Source of the DNA: an uncultured Lachnospiraceae bacterium | Lineage (GTDB): Bacteria > Bacillota > Clostridia > Lachnospirales > Lachnospiraceae | Assembly: GCA_910578175.1 (NCBI GenBank) | Contig: CAJTPF010000016.1 | Location: 1 to 64,000 of the forward strand | Length of the DNA: 64,000 nucleotides | Direction: 5' to 3' | Part shown: positions 46,962-56,854 of the stretch, piece by piece | How positions within the stretch are numbered: the stretch's first letter is position 1 | How the letters are laid out: each line of letters opens with the position of its first letter | The notes under the pieces: generated by a model | Seen by the model: the letters and a program-made list of their open reading frames with translations, nothing else | Databases searched by the model: none | Told to the model about the DNA's origin: nothing | Position numbers and translations under genes: made by a program

Positions 46962-47837
46962 TCAAATCTGTTTCCGGTACTCCTGTTTCCATTCGTCTAT
47001 CACCTGATGGATTCCTTCATAAAAATCATCCAGATTTCTGCATCCGTCATAGGTTATAACTTTTTCCAGATATTCGTATTCTTTTGTCAGTTCACACTTT
47101 ATGGCAGATTCTTTTATTTCTTCAATGCACTGGATGACCAGAGCCTCATCCAACGCCAGTGAACCCAGCTCCGCCATGATTTTTTCCAGAAGTTTTTCCT
47201 TTGATTCTTCCTGATAATCCATTCCCAGCAACAACGAATGAATAAGGGCGCTGCCTGATTCCCGGCAGGGATATAATATATATGCTTTTTTTAAATCCTC
47301 TGCCGCCTCTGCAAAATAAAACATCCTGACTTTTATCTTTCCAAGTCCCAGATAAATGCCTCCATAAAATTCATCATGTTCCTGATCTCCTGTCATCAGT
47401 ACCGGCTGTCCCTTTTCATTCAGTATGTTATTATAAATCTCATTGGCGCCGGCCAGCTTTCCTCCCTGATATAACAATTCCGCCCGGACCTTCATTCTTT
47501 CTTTCAGGCTTTTGCTTCCGATTATATCCAGATTTTTTTGCAGTTGCTTTAACTCATCTTCCTCATAAAACCGGGACTCCCTGACGAGAAGCATTACCAT
47601 ATCCGAAAACGAATTTTTCAGTTCCATGGCATGTTTCAGTTTTGCCGCCAGTTCGGGCAGTTCCAGTTCCGTCCGGATATACTCTGTCAGTCTTTCGTTA
47701 AAGAAACCGGTATCCACAAAGAAAACAGTATTATATAAATAATATGCCAGTTCTTCAACAGAATATATATTTAACTCCATATCTTCGATATGATATGGTA
47801 CTTTCGCCTGCGGACTGCACAATCGTATGCCCTGCAT
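46962..47837 (-). CDS. Helical (TPR-like) protein of the DUF5716/5717 operon
   Basis: 291 residues, soluble, rich in Leu, Glu and Tyr. A segment around 150-215 (GGIYLGLGKIKVRMFYFAEA, then AEDLKKAYILY) has the periodicity of tetratricopeptide repeats. No catalytic motif. AGGAGG 7 nt before ATG, 11 bp after the ASKHA-fold gene. Probably a soluble partner or adaptor of the neighbouring proteins; no function known to me. Confidence 0.65.
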   Translation of the reverse strand: MQGIRLCSPQAKVPYHIEDMELNIYSVEELAYYLYNTVFFVDTGFFNERLTEYIRTELELPELAAKLKHAMELKNSFSDMVMLLVRESRFYEEDELKQLQKNLDIIGSKSLKERMKVRAELLYQGGKLAGANEIYNNILNEKGQPVLMTGDQEHDEFYGGIYLGLGKIKVRMFYFAEAAEDLKKAYILYPCRESGSALIHSLLLGMDYQEESKEKLLEKIMAELGSLALDEALVIQCIEEIKESAIKCELTKEYEYLEKVITYDGCRNLDDFYEGIHQVIDEWKQEYRKQI

Positions 47838-47848
47838 AACCTTTCCTC

Positions 47849-49138
47849 CTACAGATAATCTTCTATGTTTAATACCTGCTTAAGCGTTTTCCCGGAAGCC
47901 GGGAAAAAATCTCCGAATCCCTTATCGGTGATCACGAACATACATTGTCTGTCATTTTTATAGGACAGGGCAATTTCCAAACGGGTATTTTTATTCGGAC
48001 GCTCCGGAAACTCTCCCAGATCGAAGATCAGTTCCCTTTTCGCTTTATTTATCGAAGACGATATATAAAAAACAAGTTTCCGGGTGTTGTCCGGAATACA
48101 TTCAATTCTGGCGCCCGCCTCATACCAGTTTGTTCCCGCTCCTGACAGCATGACCGGCAGTTCCCTGCCGTCCCGTATCACATTTATCTCAATATTGACC
48201 AGAGTCCTTCCGGAGCAGACAAACTGATAGTTTCCGGCTTCACCCATTCTGAACATATCCATGGATGCATAACCGGCACCCTTGACAAAAAGATTATATC
48301 CCTGAAATACCCTGTGTTTATTGCACAGAACATTAACAGACTCCTCCATCCACGTCTCATAAAAGCCACATCCGGTCAGATAAATGGTAGAAACAATATG
48401 TCTGGAACAAACCTCTTTGACAATTTCCGCAAACCTCCGGTCCGCCTTAAGTCTTCCTTCCCTTGTTTCAAGCAATCCATATCCGATCTCACCAGAATAA
48501 TCGTTTTCTTCAATGATTATAGGCTGGGGAATTCTGGCCCGTACCAGATTTAATTTCCGCATGGTAAAACGGGTTTTGGTAAAATCGAAAACCAGTACGT
48601 CGTTAATCCACAATTCTTTTTTCTGAAAAATGTTATAGTAAATAAAACTCTCCGAATGACCGATGACCCGTATATTTTCTCTGGCAATCCCCAGTTTTTC
48701 CATAACCTTATGAATAACTGCAACCAGCAGGCGGTCGGGATACTCCAAAGTAAATACCACCTTATCCGGCCGGTTCGCATGGCAGTGTCCGGCTGCCAGT
48801 TCGAACAGCCGGAAAATAAAAATTTCCAGCAATTGCTGTCCGCTGTATGTCCGTTTCCCAATCTCTGCTGATTCTTCTTTCAATGTCATATGGATCAGCG
48901 ATGAAGATCCTGCGGCTTCCTTTCGTTTCATATGAAGTTCCGCAATATCGCCAATACACCATTCATCGGATTGATTCAGTTTTGCCACTATTGTGGGAAT
49001 CAGATATTTTTGCTCACCCGGAATGGTACTGAGAGATTCCGGTTCAGTCATGGTACCGGTAAAATAACTGATCTGACTGTAATCATCACACAAATCCACT
49101 GCTACCGATATTCTGTTATTTCCTGACTGTTTTTCCAT
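47849..49138 (-). CDS. Actin/Hsp70-fold (ASKHA) protein, DUF5716-like
   Basis: 429 residues. The order of motifs follows the Hsp70/actin ATPase fold: phosphate-1-like SVAVDLCDDYSQISYF (Asp15), connect-1-like HSESFIYYNIF (161-171), phosphate-2-like VLVFDFTKTRF (181-191) and adenosine-like TIYLTGCGFYETW (251-263). The glycines of phosphate-2 (usually DxGGGT) are replaced by FTKT, so ATPase activity may be weak or lost. From about 330 a beta-rich C-terminal domain. ATG preferred over the preceding GTG. Follows the 1184-residue gene by 32 bp. Confidence 0.7.
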   Translation of the reverse strand: MEKQSGNNRISVAVDLCDDYSQISYFTGTMTEPESLSTIPGEQKYLIPTIVAKLNQSDEWCIGDIAELHMKRKEAAGSSSLIHMTLKEESAEIGKRTYSGQQLLEIFIFRLFELAAGHCHANRPDKVVFTLEYPDRLLVAVIHKVMEKLGIARENIRVIGHSESFIYYNIFQKKELWINDVLVFDFTKTRFTMRKLNLVRARIPQPIIIEENDYSGEIGYGLLETREGRLKADRRFAEIVKEVCSRHIVSTIYLTGCGFYETWMEESVNVLCNKHRVFQGYNLFVKGAGYASMDMFRMGEAGNYQFVCSGRTLVNIEINVIRDGRELPVMLSGAGTNWYEAGARIECIPDNTRKLVFYISSSINKAKRELIFDLGEFPERPNKNTRLEIALSYKNDRQCMFVITDKGFGDFFPASGKTLKQVLNIEDYL

Positions 49139-49170
49139 CACCGCTTCTGCCTTTCTTTGACTTAATAAAC

Positions 49171-52100
49171 CTAAAACAGCTGTTCCGTTAAAGATTTCGT
49201 TACATAATATTTTTTGATCAAATCCCGGACCGTTGATTCTTCCTTAAGTTCCATACATTCCAGTATATCGTTAAGCATTCCGAATCTGGTACTGCCGACT
49301 TCCACATGTCTGTCATCCAAAGTATAACATTTGCTCTCCGTAAATGCTTTTCCTGTTCCGGAATCTTCCGTTATATAATATTTTACATTTTCACCATAGA
49401 ATAATGTAAATGATTTGGTATACAAACCGTAAAACGGCTGTTCCATTTCTTCAGTCACAAATTCCCGGCCGGAACTCTCTTCTACGCCTCTATCCTGTTC
49501 CAGTATATAATTTATCAACACTTTTTCCTGAGGCTCCGTCCGGTATTCGATAACAAACTTATCCAAAACGGTTCCGGACAGTGAAAAATACTTATTAAAT
49601 TTTTTAAAAAAGTTAAAAAAGATTTTATCCTTCTCCAATGCTGCCAATGCATTCCGGCAAATGTTTACCGCCGGAGCCGGAAGATCGTTCTTAGTCGCAC
49701 AATATCTCAGATAAGCACATTTACAAACATTATGCATATTATCGTTTACGCTCATTTCATCTTCCAAATGAAGAAAAAACAATTCATCTGCGGGTTTTTC
49801 TTTTACAAAATATTCAAAGGACATGAAAAAGAGATATGCCTGCTTCAGCACCGGTAACGCTGCTTTTTTATAATAAGACTCATAAATCGTGACAATGCTT
49901 CCCAAATGGTTCCTTGTAAACAACATCTGGGCAATCATGCGCTCCTCCAGTTCCCTGGTTTCGATGCCATATTCTTTTGCCACTCTCCACAATTCCATCA
50001 TCTCTCTGGTGGTTCCGTTAAAATACGTGACCAGATAAACCAGGACGATTTCATTATATTTCCCATGCCGGTAGGAATATACGCAATATTTCAGCAGATT
50101 CCCGTCTTCCCTGTTCTCGTATCCCGGAAGGACTCTCGAACAGAATTTCAGCAAACGGCGGGCATCCATATCGCAGATACCGTATTCCTTCAATACTTCT
50201 GCCGTTCTGTCATACAATCCCCGCAAAATCATAAGTTCCAGTACCTTGTTCCGTATCTGCCGTCCCAGTTTGGTCATATCCATCTGCAAAAGATACTCAT
50301 CCAGGTCATCTCCGTCATACCTGCTGAAATAAAATTCCACAACATCACCCATGATTCCGTCATGGTATTCCGGCCGGAACTCTTCACGTTTCAAAACATC
50401 GCGGAATACGGTTATCCCCTCTGGTATATTTTTATGGTATTTTAAAGATTGTTCACACATCTTTGCCATCTGGTAAATATTATCCGCATTTTTTTCATAT
50501 GAAATTTCAGACAATTCCCTGTTATCATACAATTTTTCAACAGTGTAACTGATGGTTTTCATATAGCGGTTTCCGCTACGGTCCTTAAACATGATGATTG
50601 CATCTTCAGTAAATATATTTATATAAGCAATACCGTTTTGAATCCGATAATGTTTCTCTCCCCTGATTTCCTTATGAATAACAATGACTTCCGTCATATA
50701 CCGGTTACTGCATGTCAGTTTCCATGTATTCAGAACATATATCAACGCTTTTACATTTTCATCTGCTATATGCTGAGGCGTTAAAACATCGGCATAGATT
50801 TCAGCCAGATAAGAATCCATTTCCCTGTTTCTTAATTTTTCCAATGCAAAACGTTCGATGGTATGCTGATAGTTTTTATAAACATTAGGCAGCTTCTCTT
50901 TGTTCCGGATGATCAGATGATAAAAAAATGCTTCTCTGTCATACAGCAGATTCCCGTTATATACATAGTACATCAGCACTGTATTCGGAATGGTTCCTTC
51001 ATAATCCTCCGGCATGGAAAAGACATAATACTCCAACAGCCTTGTCACCTTTAAATCCGCCGCAATCCCCAGAGCATACCATTTAAAATACCGGTTGTCC
51101 GTTTTATTTCCCCGGATCAGCATACTTAACAGAGCATTCAATATGACTTTGTTCTCAAATTTATCATATAATCCGGTCAGTACCCTGAAAAGCAGAGGGC
51201 GGAATCCTTTTTCCAGCATGGCCAGTTCCGATATCTGTACGGCAAGCTTTAACCCGATGGCTCCATAGCGGTTTCCGAATGCCAGAACCTGCAGTTCGAA
51301 TCCGTTGATCACCCTGAGCAGTGCCGGCTGCTTATTAAACACATATAAGGCTTCATAATACATTAACGGACTTTTGCACCCCAGCTTAAACTGCTCTTTA
51401 ATTCTGGCAATCTTAAGGCTTTTATTGTTTTCAAAACTGCTGTCCATAAAAAGCAGGAGCCATAAGAGTTTCCATGAATCGTAACCGTTTTCGTAATATT
51501 TTTTAATGATATCCAGTGCATTGCGGGTATGTTCCGGTTCCCGTCTTTGTAAGGTTCTGACATATAAATAATAACAATATAATTCGATATGCTCCTCTCT
51601 CCGGTCCAGGATCTCTTCCGCCACGCTTTCCAGCAGCCATGCCGCTTCATCGTCCCGTTTTCCTGACAGGCAGATCTGGGCCTGCAGCAGCTTGTAAAAC
51701 GGATTTCCGTCATCAAATCCCCTCGCCCGTTGGATCAATTGTAAAGATTCCTCCGCCCAGTTCTCCAGACTGTTATTATGCATCCGGAAAGCCAGATACT
51801 TTACGGCCAGGCTGCTGATACAGCGGTTGATCTCCCCATGCGCCGTATCCCTGTCTTTGATGTTATCCACAGCAATCACGCACTCTGTGGTTTCTGCAAC
51901 CGTACGAAAGACAATTTTTCCGTAATTCATACCGCCGTGAAGTTTCCCAATATCGATCAGATAGCTGAATTCATATGTATTTCCCGCAAAATCCTCGCTG
52001 CTGATACAGGACCGGCAGTCCGTAATAAAATCCCCTTCCACCTCTACATCTATTTTCTGATATCCCCATGTATTTCTGGTAAGAAGTAATATATCCCCAT

Positions 52101-52725
52101 AGGATTCAGTCAGGGAATCATATTCCCGACGGGTATCAGATACCGAAAGAACCATCGGCTGTTTTTTGCTGATTCCGATCATAAATTCTTCCAACGCCCT
52201 TTTTTTATCAGCGCCCTGTACCAGCCCTTCGTACATGCTTCCGGTACCGATATCCTTTCTTAAAAATACTTCTTTAAATTCCGGCGAAAGAAACAGTCTC
52301 AACGCCTCTTCGTATTCCTGTTTTACCAGATTTACAAAATGAAACAGATTTGATATTTCTCCGACAGACGAAGGTAAACTTTTAGCCGTCACATGAATCT
52401 TCACCGGAAGAAATATTTCACCGCAGTTGCTGACGATATTGATCCTGCCTTCAAAAATATCTTCGGGTCCGCAGAACCGGGCAGATACTTCATACCGTAT
52501 GGTACACCGGTTTCCGATAAACTGATCATCCGTAATCACAATGCTGTCATGGGAAGAATATACGATTCCTTTCATCTCAAATCCGTTACCCGTAAATACA
52601 TCAAAAGAACCAGTAATCTTTCTGCCTGCTTCCACGGATAGCTCAATATCGTTCACAGACGTTTCAATTACTGGTATGCTGTAGTCCAAAATTCCTCTTG
52701 ATAACTTGCCAATCAGTTCTTTCAA
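49171..52725 (-). CDS. Very large helical-repeat protein, DUF5717-like
   Basis: 1184 residues, TTG start with GAGGT 6 nt upstream. Residues 1-110 are beta-rich (VEAGRKITGSFDVFTGNGFE). A second beta segment near 190-270 and then a long all-helical part (about 300-1050) have the repeat look of TPR/Sel1-type scaffolds, for example PFYKLLQAQICLSGKRDDEA. The C-terminus (1080-1184) is again beta-rich and ends with a helical tail. No enzymatic motif, signal peptide or membrane helix. I recall this size and composition as DUF5717; not checked. First gene of the four-gene operon. Confidence 0.7.
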   Translation of the reverse strand: MKELIGKLSRGILDYSIPVIETSVNDIELSVEAGRKITGSFDVFTGNGFEMKGIVYSSHDSIVITDDQFIGNRCTIRYEVSARFCGPEDIFEGRINIVSNCGEIFLPVKIHVTAKSLPSSVGEISNLFHFVNLVKQEYEEALRLFLSPEFKEVFLRKDIGTGSMYEGLVQGADKKRALEEFMIGISKKQPMVLSVSDTRREYDSLTESYGDILLLTRNTWGYQKIDVEVEGDFITDCRSCISSEDFAGNTYEFSYLIDIGKLHGGMNYGKIVFRTVAETTECVIAVDNIKDRDTAHGEINRCISSLAVKYLAFRMHNNSLENWAEESLQLIQRARGFDDGNPFYKLLQAQICLSGKRDDEAAWLLESVAEEILDRREEHIELYCYYLYVRTLQRREPEHTRNALDIIKKYYENGYDSWKLLWLLLFMDSSFENNKSLKIARIKEQFKLGCKSPLMYYEALYVFNKQPALLRVINGFELQVLAFGNRYGAIGLKLAVQISELAMLEKGFRPLLFRVLTGLYDKFENKVILNALLSMLIRGNKTDNRYFKWYALGIAADLKVTRLLEYYVFSMPEDYEGTIPNTVLMYYVYNGNLLYDREAFFYHLIIRNKEKLPNVYKNYQHTIERFALEKLRNREMDSYLAEIYADVLTPQHIADENVKALIYVLNTWKLTCSNRYMTEVIVIHKEIRGEKHYRIQNGIAYINIFTEDAIIMFKDRSGNRYMKTISYTVEKLYDNRELSEISYEKNADNIYQMAKMCEQSLKYHKNIPEGITVFRDVLKREEFRPEYHDGIMGDVVEFYFSRYDGDDLDEYLLQMDMTKLGRQIRNKVLELMILRGLYDRTAEVLKEYGICDMDARRLLKFCSRVLPGYENREDGNLLKYCVYSYRHGKYNEIVLVYLVTYFNGTTREMMELWRVAKEYGIETRELEERMIAQMLFTRNHLGSIVTIYESYYKKAALPVLKQAYLFFMSFEYFVKEKPADELFFLHLEDEMSVNDNMHNVCKCAYLRYCATKNDLPAPAVNICRNALAALEKDKIFFNFFKKFNKYFSLSGTVLDKFVIEYRTEPQEKVLINYILEQDRGVEESSGREFVTEEMEQPFYGLYTKSFTLFYGENVKYYITEDSGTGKAFTESKCYTLDDRHVEVGSTRFGMLNDILECMELKEESTVRDLIKKYYVTKSLTEQLF

Positions 52726-52840
52726 CGGTATACCTCATTTCATTTCACATATGTACATAATCCACTGACATTTATTGTATCATATTTCACTAAAATGTAC
52801 AAGGCGGGGTTGGACTGCAAGGCTTATGATGGCGTTCCTT

Positions 52841-53356
52841 TTATTGGTTGAAAAAATCCGGTATCTCCGTTTTTTCCAATAAAAGCAGCTTTTCTTTCAG
52901 ATCAACGCCTCCGGCATAGCCTGTCAGACTTCCGTCTGCGCCGACCACCCGGTGACAGGGAATCATCAGCGAAACCGGGTTGTGTCCCACTGCACCTCCC
53001 ACTGCCTGGGCCGACATTTTGGAAAGTCCTTTTTGTTTTGCGATCTTTTTCGCAATCTCTCCGTAAGTCATCGTTCGTCCATAAGGTATCGCCAGCAGAA
53101 TTTCCCACACGGCTTTTCGAAAGGGCGTTGCGTTTAAAGATATGTCCGGAATAAAATCCGGTTCTCTTCCGCTGAAATAAACAGTAAGCCAGTGAACCGC
53201 CTGTTGAAAAACAGGAAGTTCCTTTTGTTCATAATCTTTGGAAAGCGTATATCCAAAGTATTTCTGACCGTCAAACCATAAACCGGTCAGTGCCGTTCCG
53301 TCGCTTGCAAGCGTTATTCCTCCCAGCGGCGATTTATAATAGTGAACATAATCCAT
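52841..53356 (-). CDS. ogt: Methylated-DNA-[protein]-cysteine S-methyltransferase
   Basis: 171 residues, the normal Ogt/MGMT length. Active-site IPCHRVVG with the acceptor Cys near 137, helix-turn-helix around GRTMTYGEIAKKIA, N-terminal RNase H-like domain. Removes methyl from O6-methylguanine in a single-use reaction. GGAGGT precedes the start. The 115-bp gap before it holds nothing recognisable. Confidence 0.95.
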   Translation of the reverse strand: MDYVHYYKSPLGGITLASDGTALTGLWFDGQKYFGYTLSKDYEQKELPVFQQAVHWLTVYFSGREPDFIPDISLNATPFRKAVWEILLAIPYGRTMTYGEIAKKIAKQKGLSKMSAQAVGGAVGHNPVSLMIPCHRVVGADGSLTGYAGGVDLKEKLLLLEKTEIPDFFNQ

Positions 53357-53410
53357 GGATACCTCCGGTTTTTGTATAGAGTCCGCATAACATTTACATC
53401 GGTCTTAAGT

Positions 53411-54694
53411 CTAATATCCATTCATATCTTTTTTATCAGCAAAGAACTTATACCCCTTGATTTCATCCGGCAGATACTGCTGTTCCACATAATGGCCTTC
53501 ATAATCATGGGGATATTTATAACCTGTCCCGCGTCCCAGTTTTGCGGCACCCTTATAGTGACTGTCTTTCAAATGCGGCGGTATCTGATACGGCGGATGG
53601 GTTCTTACAAAATCCATTGCCGCATTAATGGCATCATGGGCCGAATTATCCTTCGGAGCCCTTGCAATATAAAGCGCCGCTTCCGCCAGAGGTATCCTGG
53701 CTTCCGGCATACCCAGCTGATGGGCCGCCTGGGCGGCGGAAGCAGCCACGGTCAAAGCATTTGGGTCTGCCAGTCCTACGTCTTCCGCGGCACAGATCAT
53801 GATCCGCCTTGCAATAAACGTTACGCTTTCTCCTGCCTCCAGCATTCTGGCCAGATAATATACGGCAGCATCCGGATCCGAGCCGCGCATGCTTTTGATA
53901 AAGGCGGATATGGTATCATAATGATTGTCTCCGTTTTTGTCATAACGCAGGTTTCTTTTCTGGATACATTCCTGTGCCGTCTCTGCTGTAATGTGAATTT
54001 TCCCGTCAGTGGATCTCGGGGTAGTCAGTACGGCCAGTTCCAGAGCATTCAGTGCAGTCCTTCCGTCGCCGCCGGCTGCGTCGGCCAGAAATTCTAACGC
54101 CCCGTCTTCTATTTCCGCCGAATATGCACCCATTCCTTTTCCTTCATCCCGAACCGCCCGGAGCAGAAGCGTCCGTATATCCTCCCGGGATAGTTCTTTC
54201 AGTTCAAATATGGTAGAACGGGAAATCAGCGCGCTATTGACTTCAAAATAAGGGTTCTCCGTGGTAGCTCCGATCAATATGATCGTACCGTCTTCCACAA
54301 AAGGCAGTAGATAATCCTGCTGCCCCTTGTTAAACCGGTGGATCTCGTCCACAAACAGAATCGTCTTTTTTCCGTACATTCCAAGACTATCCTTCGCCTT
54401 GCCTACGACTTCCTCCATATCCTTCTTGCCGGCAGAGGTCGCATTGATCTGTCTGAAATCCGCATTGGTGGTATTGGCGATCACTTTCGCCAGGGTGGTC
54501 TTTCCGGTTCCCGGCGGTCCGTAAAATATCACGGAACTTAATTTATCTGCTTTTATTGCCCGGTACAACAGGGTGTTTTCCCCGATGATATGCTTCTGAC
54601 CTACTATCTCCTCCAGCCGCTCCGGTCTCAACCGGGCGGCCAGCGGCCATGTATTGTCACGGTTTGTCTCTCTCATATATTCAAATAAATCCAT
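53411..54694 (-). CDS. rarA: Replication-associated recombination protein RarA (MgsA)
   Basis: 427 residues. AAA+ clamp-loader-like ATPase: Walker A FYGPPGTGKTTLAKVI, Walker B LFVDEIHRFNKGQQD, sensor 1 IGATTENPYFEVN and the C-terminal tetramerisation part. Opening RLRPERLEEIVGQKHI is diagnostic of RarA rather than RuvB. Acts at stalled replication forks. Likely monocistronic. Confidence 0.95.
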   Translation of the reverse strand: MDLFEYMRETNRDNTWPLAARLRPERLEEIVGQKHIIGENTLLYRAIKADKLSSVIFYGPPGTGKTTLAKVIANTTNADFRQINATSAGKKDMEEVVGKAKDSLGMYGKKTILFVDEIHRFNKGQQDYLLPFVEDGTIILIGATTENPYFEVNSALISRSTIFELKELSREDIRTLLLRAVRDEGKGMGAYSAEIEDGALEFLADAAGGDGRTALNALELAVLTTPRSTDGKIHITAETAQECIQKRNLRYDKNGDNHYDTISAFIKSMRGSDPDAAVYYLARMLEAGESVTFIARRIMICAAEDVGLADPNALTVAASAAQAAHQLGMPEARIPLAEAALYIARAPKDNSAHDAINAAMDFVRTHPPYQIPPHLKDSHYKGAAKLGRGTGYKYPHDYEGHYVEQQYLPDEIKGYKFFADKKDMNGY

Positions 54695-54840
54695 TGATCT
54701 GCCTTATCCACGGAACGTTCCGGGTTCTTCCTTTCTTTCAAATCATTCTTCATCTGATTTTATCACATGGCAGCATAAATATCTATTATTCAATACATTA
54801 TTAATATTATTTTAAAATAATTCTATTGTTCCAAGCGTAT

Positions 54841-54938
54841 TTTTATGGTAAAATGTAAGAGTTATTATCGATTTCATTTTATGGTAAAATCAAATCTGTA
54901 TAAAAAACGGATTTCATTTTATGATAAAATGAAATCTG
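54841..54938. promoter_or_regulatory. Three palindromic boxes upstream of citrate synthase
   Basis: Core TTTTATGGTAAAAT at 54841-54854 and 54877-54890, TTTTATGATAAAAT at 54917-54930 (spacing 36 and 40 bp). The third is extended by ATTTCA on the left and TGAAAT on the right to a nearly perfect 27-bp palindrome at 54910-54936; the second shares the left arm and part of the right. The last core ends 40 bp before the TTG start. Regular near-repeat of about 3.5 helical turns suggests operator sites. The rest of 54695-54969 is AT-rich; the first core overlaps a possible -10 (TTGTTC with 17-18 bp to TATGGT). Confidence 0.6.
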
Positions 54939-54969
54939 ATTTTATATCTATAGCGAAGGGGGTTTTCCA

Positions 54970-56334
54970 TTGACAGAAAACAACTACTCAAAAATTACAC
55001 CTGAAATTACTGCTCTTTCACAATTGTGTGTAGAAAACAGTTCTATTGACCCGACACTTTACGGAAAATACGAGGTTAAGCGCGGTCTTCGAGATATAAA
55101 TGGCAAAGGAGTCCTGACCGGTCTTACGGAAATTGCGGAAGTACGTTCTTACATAACCGTAGATAACGAAATGATACCTTGTGAAGGAAAACTTTTTTAC
55201 CGGGGAATCGATGTTGAAGAACTTGTAAACGGTTTTGTGGCTGACAAACGGTTTGGTTTTGAAGAAACCACTTATCTCTTATTATTCGGCAAACTTCCCA
55301 CACCGGAAGAACTCAAAAGCTTCATTTCATTGCTGGGACACTACCGTTCCCTGCCTACCAGCTTCGTCCGGGATATTATAATGAAAGCGCCAAGTCAGGA
55401 TATGATGAATACACTGGCAAGAAGTGTTTTAACCCTGTATTCCTATGATGAAACGGCAGATGTTGTTTCCATACCAAATGTACTCAGACAATGTCTGCAG
55501 CTGATCGCATTGTTTCCTCAGTTATCCGTATACGGATATCAGGCATATAAGCACTATCACGACGGACAGAGCCTGTTTATACACTCGCCGAATCCTGAAC
55601 TGTCCACAGCGGAAAATATTCTGCATCTGTTGCGTCCGGACAGCAAATATACGGAGTTAGAGGCAAGAATCCTGGATATTGCCCTGGTACTCCATGCCGA
55701 CCATGGCGGCGGAAATAATTCCACATTCACTACCCATGTGGTTTCTTCCTCCGGAACCGATACATATTCAACAATCGCAGCTTCCCTTGGTTCCTTAAAA
55801 GGACCGAAGCACGGCGGAGCCAACTTAAAGGTAATGCAGATGTTTGACGACATGATGGTACAGATCAAAGACTGGAACGACGAAGAAGAGATCAGAAAGT
55901 ACCTGTCCGATTTACTAAATAAAAAAGCCTTTGACAAAGCCGGACTGATCTACGGTATGGGCCATGCGGTTTATTCCATATCCGATCCCCGTGCCAGAGT
56001 GCTGAAACGATATGTGGAAAAACTTTCTGCCGAGAAAGGACTGGATAAGGAATTCAAACTCTATTCCATCGTAGAACGACTGGCCCCGGAAGTTATCGCC
56101 CAGGAGCGCAAAATCTACAAAGGAGTCAGTGCCAATATTGATTTTTACAGCGGTTTCGTATACCGGATGCTGGGTCTTCCGTTGGAACTGTATACTCCGA
56201 TCTTTGCCATCGCACGTATTTCCGGCTGGAGCGCCCACCGTATCGAAGAATTGATCAATGTAGGCAAGATCATACGACCAGCGTACAAGAGCGTTGCAAA
56301 ACATATCGATTATGTTCCATTAAATGAACGTTAA
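54970..56334 (+). CDS. gltA: Citrate synthase
   Basis: 454 residues from a TTG start behind AAGGGGG. Catalytic and binding motifs of type I/II citrate synthase: LHADHGGGNNST (first His), GPKHGGANLKVM and YGMGHAVYSISDPRA. Condenses acetyl-CoA and oxaloacetate. The N-terminal extension (1-60) is longer than in E. coli-type enzymes, as in other clostridial versions. Plus strand, alone, between a palindromic regulatory region and a strong terminator. Could be a Re-type alternative, but the GMGHAVY sequence argues for standard citrate synthase. Confidence 0.93.
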   Translation: MTENNYSKITPEITALSQLCVENSSIDPTLYGKYEVKRGLRDINGKGVLTGLTEIAEVRSYITVDNEMIPCEGKLFYRGIDVEELVNGFVADKRFGFEETTYLLLFGKLPTPEELKSFISLLGHYRSLPTSFVRDIIMKAPSQDMMNTLARSVLTLYSYDETADVVSIPNVLRQCLQLIALFPQLSVYGYQAYKHYHDGQSLFIHSPNPELSTAENILHLLRPDSKYTELEARILDIALVLHADHGGGNNSTFTTHVVSSSGTDTYSTIAASLGSLKGPKHGGANLKVMQMFDDMMVQIKDWNDEEEIRKYLSDLLNKKAFDKAGLIYGMGHAVYSISDPRARVLKRYVEKLSAEKGLDKEFKLYSIVERLAPEVIAQERKIYKGVSANIDFYSGFVYRMLGLPLELYTPIFAIARISGWSAHRIEELINVGKIIRPAYKSVAKHIDYVPLNER

Positions 56335-56356
56335 ATTTTAACTGTTAAAAATAAAA

Positions 56357-56414
56357 AAAGAGCCCTTTTCTCCCCCTTGCATAAGGCATGGGGAAGAAAG
56401 CGGCTCTTATTTTT
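56357..56414. terminator. Bidirectional terminator between gltA and a convergent small gene
   Basis: AAGAGCC (about 56358-56364) pairs with GGCTCTT (56402-56408); the inner arms CCCTTTTCTCCCCC and GGGGAAGAAAG extend it. T run TATTTTTT on the plus side and A run AAAAAAA (T on the minus strand) at the other side. Confidence 0.8.
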
Positions 56415-56460
56415 TACAAATAACCGTTTGCGAACATTCATCCGTTATTCCAAATCCTTC

Positions 56461-56793
56461 TCAGTCCTCTTCATCCGCCTGTTTCATGCCGCACAGATCC
56501 AATAAATTCCTCATCTTCTCATTTACCATCCGTTTCACCTGATACCGTTCAATGAGTTCGATGATGATCCTGCTTTCAGCCGAAAGACTGTCCGGCTCCA
56601 TTTTCTTCAGATAGTCCTGAAAACGCTGTTTTATCATTTCCGGTTCCGTTAGATCCGTACTATCAAATTCCAGTCCTGCCTCTTGCATCACGATTCCGAT
56701 TCCCGCCGCCATTTCCACGTTTCCAATGAAATGATTGGGCGGCGTGGTTGAGGCTTTCTTCCTGACAGCATCATATATGATTAAATAAGTCAT
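56461..56793 (-). CDS. Small hypothetical protein
   Basis: 110 residues, soluble, mixed alpha/beta, acidic C-terminus ending QADEED. Starts MTYLIIYDAVRKK. No motif that I recognise. Convergent with gltA, divergent from dpaA. No strong ribosome site (GGAGAAGG about 6 nt upstream is adequate). Likely real because of the length and base composition. Confidence 0.6.
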   Translation of the reverse strand: MTYLIIYDAVRKKASTTPPNHFIGNVEMAAGIGIVMQEAGLEFDSTDLTEPEMIKQRFQDYLKKMEPDSLSAESRIIIELIERYQVKRMVNEKMRNLLDLCGMKQADEED

Positions 56794-56854
56794 GATCCTT
56801 CTCCACTCTTATCCGATTTTCTTCATTATATTCGAAATTAATAATTTGTTCAAG

